From: Cladopsammia gracilis
Taxonomy: Eukaryota; Cnidaria; Anthozoa; Scleractinia; Dendrophylliidae
DNA length: 64,000 nucleotides
Assembly: GCA_022457155.1 (NCBI GenBank)
Contig: JAJGOT010000313.1
Location: 1 to 64,000, forward strand
Direction of reading: 5' to 3'
Below, piece by piece: positions 11,501 to 20,500 of this stretch. The position numbers and the translations under genes were made by a program. Every line of letters starts with the position of its first letter. Position 1 is the stretch's first letter. The notes below the pieces were generated by a model. The model saw nothing but the letters and a program-made list of their open reading frames with translations. It searched no databases and was not told the DNA's origin.

Positions 11501-14500
11501 AGCTCTACATTGGTTCCCGAGCATCAAGCCTGTTGGTAACGCGGGACAGAACAGCCTTCTTACCTCCTGGGGCGACGTTGTCCTTTGTAACTCAAACGAG
11601 GATGAAAACTCTTTGAAAGTAATCGACACCAAAGACTTGAAAATACGCCATTCCATCAGAGTTTTTGAGGAGAAAGACGAAGAGGAATTTCTTCATCTTA
11701 CGCAGATAGTTATGAAATCTGAAAGGGAAGTTCTGGTTGCTAAGAAAATGAAGATCGACCTATATTCCGTTGACAAAGGCGAGCTTTTGCGAACATACAA
11801 GTGTAAAATCGATGACTGGATTCAAAATGCTTCCGTCGACCTGACGCGTAGCACTTTAGTCTTTCCTAAACGTGATAAAGTCGCCCTTGTTGACCTAGAA
11901 ACCGGTGAACGAAAAGACGCACTTCCACATCCGAATTACGTTTCCAGGGCCATCGCGGTCGACTCTGATATGATTCTCACTTCCGGCGGTGACAACGTTG
12001 TGAGAGTCTGGGATCTAACCCGAGAGAATGTTCACCTGCAGGTCGACAAACCCGAAGTCTTGATGAACATTTATTCCATTCCCGATGATTCCCGACACTT
12101 GGTGACAGTAGGCCGACTGGGTATTGACAACTTTTGTGTGACTATTTGGGATCTGCCCACGATGTTGCCTGTACGCAAAGTCACTGGAATAAAAACCAGC
12201 TACCTGCAAATGATCAGTGATCGAAGAGTCGCTCTTCGCATGGACAAACGCGTTGCGATCGTGAACTTGGAGACATGGAAAGTTGTAACGGTTCTCAAAG
12301 GAAAAATCCCGGACTATGATTTCTTAGGCATCGACGATATCTGTGTCGTGAACAACAGAAGAGAAATTCTCACTTTCTCGCACGATCGCAAGAATTTGAC
12401 GCTGTATGACATCGAAACGGGAGACCAAGTCGCGGTGCTGAAATCAAGCAGACCTGAGCTTGACATCCGCCATTTTCTTGTGAACTCTGAAGGAACTGTT
12501 GCTTTGTGGAATGCAGACAAACCGTGCGATCAGCTGTTTGTGTGGAACCTGGAGACGAGAGAAGAGATGTTTGTTATTGAGAGGGAGGGGTTTGAGAGGC
12601 TGACCATGTCGCATGCGGAGTTCACACCAGATGGTTTGTTTTTCGTGTCCAGTGCGCGCAAGGCGAAGAAAAGCGATTGCATCCGGCACACGCTTGTCTG
12701 GGATATACAGAGAAGTAAGTATACAACAATCCCTCTGACGGGAGGGGGGAGACAACTGGGTCTTAAAAGGGTCTGGGTGAAGAGGGGGGTTCAGAAACTT
12801 GTCAGTGTTGTATTACTAGGGTGTATGCGTTTGTATGAGAGAGGAGAAGGGTGGGTTGATTAGGTAAAGTTACACACAAGCCACGCGGCCGGAGTTTAAC
12901 CTCGTTTATGTACCATGAAGCATTGAACACGAAGTTCCGACATAAAAGGCTTAGCTCCTCCCCCATTTCACACCTTTTGGGTGTCTGTGAAATGCAAATT
13001 AAGGCGTCTTTCAGTCGCAAAACGTGGTCAACTTGCGCGTCCTTTAAATATAATTTGCTTCAAAAATCTAAAAAAACAAAGATTTTACCTAAGCAAAAAA
13101 ACAAGAAATAGAAGTTCATAAAGACTTCTGATAAAACTTTCGTAAAGTTTTTCCAAATTGTGTTTGCAATGGTCTTAGTAATGACGCATGTTCTTTGTCA
13201 GTTGTTAATGCTTCAGTGGTTGATTGACGACTGGAGGTGAGAATGGCCAGGCCAGGCTCCTTTTATACCGGAACTTCGTGTTTAAGAGCACAGCTATTCC
13301 CCCGGATAGAATGCTTGTCCATTACAGGGTTTTTCCATCATTTTGTTAGGTTTCCCTTGCGGTTGTCCCGGTACCCATCTGTACATTTGCGTGAAGTTCA
13401 TTGCCCAGGAATCAACACGGCGGTCATAACCACAGGCAGCCCAAGCCATAACCAGACCAGGCGTGTGTTTCTTGAAACTCCCAAAGATTTTTCGGCAAAC
13501 CCGAAGTCGTGATGAACATTTATTCCATTCCCGATGATTCCCGACACTTGGTAGGCGTGCGTTTCTCAAAACTCCCGAAGATTTCTCGGCAAACCCGAAG
13601 TCGCGATGAACATTTATTCCATTCCCGATGATTCCCGACACTTGGTGACAGTAGGCGTGCGTTTCTCAAAACTCCCGAAGATTTTTCGGGCCCGAAAGCT
13701 ATTTTCAAAATTCAATAGGCCATTTCCGAGTTGCCTTTAGCCTCTCTATCAAAGCGAGGCTAGGTGCGAAGCCTTTCATATGAAAATGATTTTTCATTTG
13801 CATGTGAATGAAAACTCATTTCCATATGAAAGGTTGTGCACCTAGCCTCGCTTTGATAACGAGGCGTACTGTAACTCGGAAATGGCTATTTCTTTCAATT
13901 GGCGATGAAGTTTTTATCCCGCAAACTAGCGCAGCGTTTTTCGTCAACTTTGGATTTTTTTGCTTAGCTTTTAAGTAATGCTCCACATAAGAACTACAGC
14001 AAACTTCATTGTTCTGCAGCATTGGCTCTTTCTCACAGAATTTTTTTGAGTTCAAGAATAGAGGAGGGGCTGATGGTTCATAATTATATTTCAGTATAAA
14101 AATAAAGAAAATCCATTTGCGTCAAATAAATTTTACGAAATGTTCGTGCTTAACCAATCAGAATAGCAGAAGGCGACAGCTAATAATTTTGCTTCTTTGA
14201 TGAACTTCCTCAAATACAATTTCTTTTAAACATTGCACGTTGTGCGGTTGGGTCTCAAATTACTTGAAACCTTTAAAAAATCAGACAAAATGCACCTTGA
14301 ACCTTAACTTTTTAGCGGTCTTTGAGTCTAGGCCAATGCGATCACGAGTTGTAACAATGAAAAAAGTTGACATTCCATCGTGCATTGCCGTTAGCACTTT
14401 CCTTCTTATGCGGATCATTACTTAAATCCAAGAATATTTAATCCTTGTTGGTAAACTAACTGCACGTAACACAGCTATTCGTTCGAGAAACGCACACCTG

Positions 14501-17500
14501 GAACCACTGATCTTCAGACTCACTCTCTCAGCTTGTACTATATGCCACATCCTTGGAAAACGGTATGCAGAATTTATCTTTTGATCGCAAAAAAAATGTA
14601 CTTGTTGAATTTCAGAAAAGCTCGCACACGACTTGCGATACACGCATGATACAGACACCATTTCTCTGACTGTGATGGACAACAGTAGGGTGGTGACAGC
14701 TCATAAGGACTTGAACATTGTCTGCTGGAACATTGAACAAGGTATGACACTAATACATCCCTTCCCCCCCCCCCGGGTATTAGTCGGCATTTGCTCACCT
14801 TCGAATCCCAGGGGTCGAGCATTAGCCTACCTTCAGTGTACACCGGGGCATTTGATATCCTCGTCTTTTCCATCTCAACAAATTCTGGCTCCATTTCTGA
14901 AGAGAAATTTGTTGCGAACTTCTGTATTCATTTTTGTTTTCTAGCCCCCGTAGAAGGTTTGTTTTGCAAACCGAAATATCGGACAAACATATTCAACTGT
15001 TTGTTTTTTATTTCACTTCTGTTTCAATCTCTTCTCCTTGCCGTTTTTACCTTTACTAGAGAAAAACTCTGTGGACTTAGTTTGCCTTCAAATAACTTTT
15101 GGATGAGTCAAGATTAGAAGAATTTTCGTTCTTTTTTTTTTTTACTATACCCCGGGCATTTGCACAGCGTTTTTGTCCCCACCAAAGGGCATTTGCTCGG
15201 CATTTTGCTATTGCCCGGGAGACATGGGCACTGCTGGACTTGATTGGTACATAAGGACGCTTGCTGGACCATGCGTTGTTTTGTTTTATTATAAATGGGT
15301 ATCACCACACCACACCCCCCCCCCCCCCCCCCGCCGCCAGCGTGCTGCAAAGAAAAAATCTGAGTCCCCGACATGGGGGAGGGGGGTCCGGACACCACAC
15401 CCACCCCCCCCCCCCCCATCAGACCTGTGTCTTCCATGTGGTTCATAAAAATAATAGAATAAAATTGTTTTATACGTAGTTGTTTCACTTCCACCAATTG
15501 ACTGATTGTCAAGTTTTTGACTTAACAAACGCTTTTCGACTTTTTCGGGGCACAAGCACCCGGACCCCTCCCCCCTTTCAGACATTCCTGGATCCGCCCC
15601 CGCTGTAACCTTCCGCACTCCGGTCGGATGCTCTAACCACTTTCTCATTTCATTACCGAGCTAAACATCTACTATCTTTATTTATCACCACACATGACGC
15701 ATTCGACGGGGAGGGGAGGGGGGTACTCCCTTATATCAATCAATCAATCAATCAATCAAATCAATTAAAATCTTTATTTATACACGGTTAAAAATATCAG
15801 TATTTACAATATAAAAAAGCAATTCACTGTTTTACATATTTGCCGTGTGAGAGTCCGATAGGGAAAACCATTCACTGATACCTTTTTTAAAAAGGCTCAG
15901 TGATTGAGTTGTTCTTAGTTCCTCTGGAAGGTTATTCCACAGGAAAGCTCCACTATAGATAAAGCTTCGCTTAAGGTAGTCAGTTCTCGGCTTAGGTAAT
16001 GCCAGTCTTTGTTTAGCGTCACGAAGATCATATATGACCTATACGGGGACGTGCCGCTGGACAGGGTATGGTTTTTGGCAATTTTGTCCTGAACAGGGTA
16101 TATAATTTAGCGTGAGTCTGTCCCAAACAGGGTCTGAATCTGTCTTAAACAGGGTATGGTTCCAGTTAACTTAGCGCTTGTGGTGACTCCCTTGTCGTGA
16201 TTAGTATATTCATGCGAAAGCGAAGTCATTTTCTTTTCAAAGGATCCGTCTACCATTTTTTTTAAAGATCAGATCAATAACCACGCACCAGCTGTGTCCT
16301 AGATAGGGTCCTAAAATAGAGGGTGTTGTCCTACACAGGGTAGGTATTTTTGTTTATTTTTGTCCTAAACAGGATCAAGGTTTCAGACCCTCAGCGGCAC
16401 CCCTATACCCAAATATTGGTCAAGTACCCCCCTCCCCCCCCCCCCCCCCCGGGTGCTGATCCTAGCAGTACGCAGGACGCATGTCATACATGAACCAAGT
16501 ATATGAACCTAGTTCGCCGCGAGATCTCTCGTAGCTCGGTGGTTAGAGCGTCCGACCGGTATTCGGAAGGTTATAGTTTCGATTCCTTTCGGGGACTCAG
16601 ATTATTTCCAGTCCCACGCTTGTGCCACGATGAACATTATATCTTTCTTAAGGTGCTTGTTATTCCGCCAATTTTTTCCTCCGATTTATCATATACCTGT
16701 CGCCGATACAACCCGAAGTATATTACTTGACGTTTCTTCTTGTTTTCTTGGCCCTTTTAGGTACCCCTATTCATATTCTTCCCAGCAGTCATTTCAGTAA
16801 TCTGCGAATTGATGTGATCGCTTCCAAAGGCGACTTGGTTGTATCCTATGAGGAGAAGACGCTGATCATGTGGGATATGAAGGCGGGCGTACAAAAAGCC
16901 ACTTTCACGGCAGATAAGGTATGAAACACCGCATTGGTGCGCACAGGGTTCCTGGTTTCCAGTTCTCCGTAGAAGTAACGAACAGGCGTTCTTACAGGCA
17001 TCCCAACTTTTGAGTGTGTTGCGTGAAATTCGGTCGCCAAGAATCGCTTGCGTGTCACCAAAAATCTGCAATTATAATTACAGTGAAGTCACTCTGAGGC
17101 GGACACCCATGCGACGAGAGGTTTTCCGCTTTATAGAGACTGAACTGAACTTGAAGTTTGTGAGACAGTCATGCAAAGTGTTTGAAGTGTTTTGTCCCGT
17201 TCCAAAGGCATTTTGCAAATAAAGACGCCCGTTCTTGAATGATAAAAATCCAAAAAATAATCAGTTTGTGATCATTAATTTTGCGGTTGGTCAAATTGGT
17301 ACAAATATGTAGTTTTAGTGTCCGCCTTGAGAGGTATTTTAAAACAGAAATTTTCAATAAAAGTGTCCGCTGTCCGCCTTAAAGAGAGTCCGTCTTAATT
17401 ACAGACAAAGAAGTGAAATTCGGTCTGAACCAGCCAACCATGTACGCATTAGAAAGATGTCCGCCTTACTGGAGTGTCCGCTGTTGTCGATTGCCGTGAC

Positions 17501-20500
17501 AATTTGTCCTTTAACCGCTTATTCGGAATTACTTTTCCTCAGTAGCAATCGAATACGATTATAACGCGAAATTTCTCACACAACATGTTTCGATCTAAGG
17601 TAGCTGGTGCTAACTTGTGGTTTTTATGGTAATTCCACTAAATTAGCTCGAGTTGCTTTGTGTTTCACCTGTTTCTCAAAACGGTTCGAATCGCTTTCTC
17701 GTTTTTACAGTGTCCAAAATAATTCACCAGAAATATTTAACGCCTGAAAATATCGACGATTGCAGTCGAAGCTGTGTCAAACGTTGGGAAAGAAAAACAC
17801 GCTGGCTTATTGAATGTCGTGTCTTGGTTGTGTCGTTTAGATTACACAAGTATGCTAATTTATTAGTGTGATGATAATTATTTTACTGCCCGAAACATAG
17901 CATAATCAACGCTGAATAATAGAGAGATTAAGCATCACGTTTGTTTGTCCCGCGAACGGCAAAAATCAAAATACCGTTTGGCGTTTCTACGTAAAGGCGC
18001 TGTTACACTAGGCAATGTTTCGTGCAACTTGTCTCGCAATTTTGTTGCGACACAAGTTGCATGAAAAATTTCCCAGTGTAACATACCCCGCAACAAACAT
18101 TTCTCGCGATTTTTTTGTTGCCGCAATCGTTGCGAGAAGTAGAAGTCGGTTCTACTTTTCGCAACGATTCTCGCCACGCCGCAACGAATTTTTCAAGCGT
18201 TGCGTAGTGTAACATGTTTCCTGCAACTTGTGTCGCAACGTTTTGTGACCTTTCACCGTCGAGCGAGACAAATTGCAAGAAACATTGCCCAGTGTAACAC
18301 CCTCCAGGCAACATGTCTCGCAGCATCGCAACGCACAGTTTTTAGTTGTTGCGAGACAAGTTGCACGAAATATTGCCTAGTGTAACAGCGCCTTAATGGT
18401 GAGTAGTTTCGCGTTTGTCGTGAACATGAATTTTTCTGGTGGATTTATTTAACGTTTCGAGGAAAAGTAAAGATAATCAACTGCAAGCTGACGTTTGCCG
18501 TTTGTTGTAGAACGCGGTTCTTAATCTCTCTAATGCTGGATTTTCACTGTCGTGTAATTTTTACGTGCGTTTTACGTGTGTAAAAAACGATGTGTGAATG
18601 GCTTGCATTAACCATGGTTCGTACAATCTTGAAAAGGTCTTGAATTTTAGCAGTCGTCTTGAAAAGTCCTTAATTTGGTTAAGGTCCTTGAAAAGTACTT
18701 GATTTCTTTATTAGGTATTGCAAAGTCCTTGAAATTTAGGACTTTGTGTACGCCCTATCACTTTTCTGATAAATTAAATGATTTTGCTCCGAAAAAATTG
18801 GCCACCAGCGACTTTTAAAATCCGAAAATAACTAGCGAAAATGTCGGCATAATACGTGAATGCGTACATGAAGCAAAATTGTAATCTTTGCCTCAATTTC
18901 ATGCACCAGGAGACAAAGATGTTCCGATTTCGTAAATAAAACGTAGTCCTTGAAAAAGATTTTTTGTCCTTGAAAAGTCCTTGAATTTTATTTGTCTGAA
19001 GTTGTACGAACCATGATTAACGTAAAAAGTTGAACCGTGATCAACGTTTTACTTTTACGCATGCCAAGCTGTTCATACATTGTCTCTAATTTTATTTACG
19101 CACGTAAAAATTACGCGACAGTGAAAATCCAGCTTAATACGCCAGTAGGAATCATTACAACGCTCCGGTACAAATCGGGCAGTTTTTCTTTTTCGCATTT
19201 ATATGCGGAGATACAACTTTTTATAAACATCGGAAATTTGCAATTTTATAATGCCATTGAAGGCTTATCGGATAATATACTCTCCCCACATTGAATTATT
19301 TTTAATACGCCATTTTTTAAAGTCACGAATGAAGCAAAGTTTTAGTCTAGCCCACAATTTCAAATTTCAATTTACTAGATTACAAATGTTAAAACCTATT
19401 TCACGTTTATGTACGCGTAATCCTATTTTGTGTTTGTGTACGTATGCTCGATAATCCTTTTTCTAAAATCTCATAACATCTCATAATGAGGAAAGAATAA
19501 ACGTTCTCCGGTTTAAAAAAAAAAATCAAAACAATGGCACACTGCAACTTGCAGTGCCACTGGAAGCGAGTCACTGACAAAGTCAGTATCCTACAGATTT
19601 AGGTTAGTGAAACGAGGATACGTTTAAACCGAAACACTCCAATGGAGGTTATGAAAGCGTCCCTCGACCGAGCGCGAGGCATCGGGAGTGACTAGATATG
19701 GAAACTTTGGGTTGGCATTGGCGTCCTAGAAGGGTACCGAACCAAAGCTGTTACGAGTATCACCAGATCAGCCCAAAGGCGATGCGATGGAGGTATTCGT
19801 AATAGCACCCTACGCTTCCAATAGTACTGTAGTAATCGGAACCCTTATATAATGCTTCTTGTCGTGTTTCTGACACTTGTGGGACGAAAAATTTTGATTT
19901 TTCTTTAAATTGAAGCGTTTCGCTTTAAAACACTATCAAATAGTTGCATTTCAACTAATTTTGATCATATCGACGCCATTTTGGTCGTAGAAGTGATTTA
20001 AACTCGGAAATTACGTCTGCGCATGCGTATATAAAAAATTGCATAAATCGCTCCCTGGTGTTATGAATCTTTATCTTTCAGTCAAATTATATTGTTTAGT
20101 GTCTTTTTTTGTGTTTCTTTTTGTTAGTTTACAAGATTTTACCTTTTTCAAGGGGAAAAAATCGGAATAAATAAATACGATTTTTCGCCTTCTGAATGTT
20201 GAAACGAAGGGAACGAAAATATGCAGTTCTTTAACCTGAAATGCTCTCGGAATTTGAAGGGAAACAGGCAGATTTTCGATCGAAGCGGGACTTAGCAGTT
20301 TTTCTCCTTGGGGAAGTGAATAGATCAACAGATGGACGGATTTTGTGAGTAATTTTGCTCGGATTTCGGATTCAGAGAAAGATTTTAACGGATTTATGTA
20401 TCCGAGCAATGCCAGATAACGTATTAGGCCCAGGCAACTGAGCGATACATAATCGAGAAAGTATGTAAAATCGGGTGTTATTTTCAGGAAATCCTCTTTT

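Noticed and set aside
13294..13708. Open frames on - around 13.3-13.7 kb
   Set aside because: They are antisense readings of the amplified exon f fragment.
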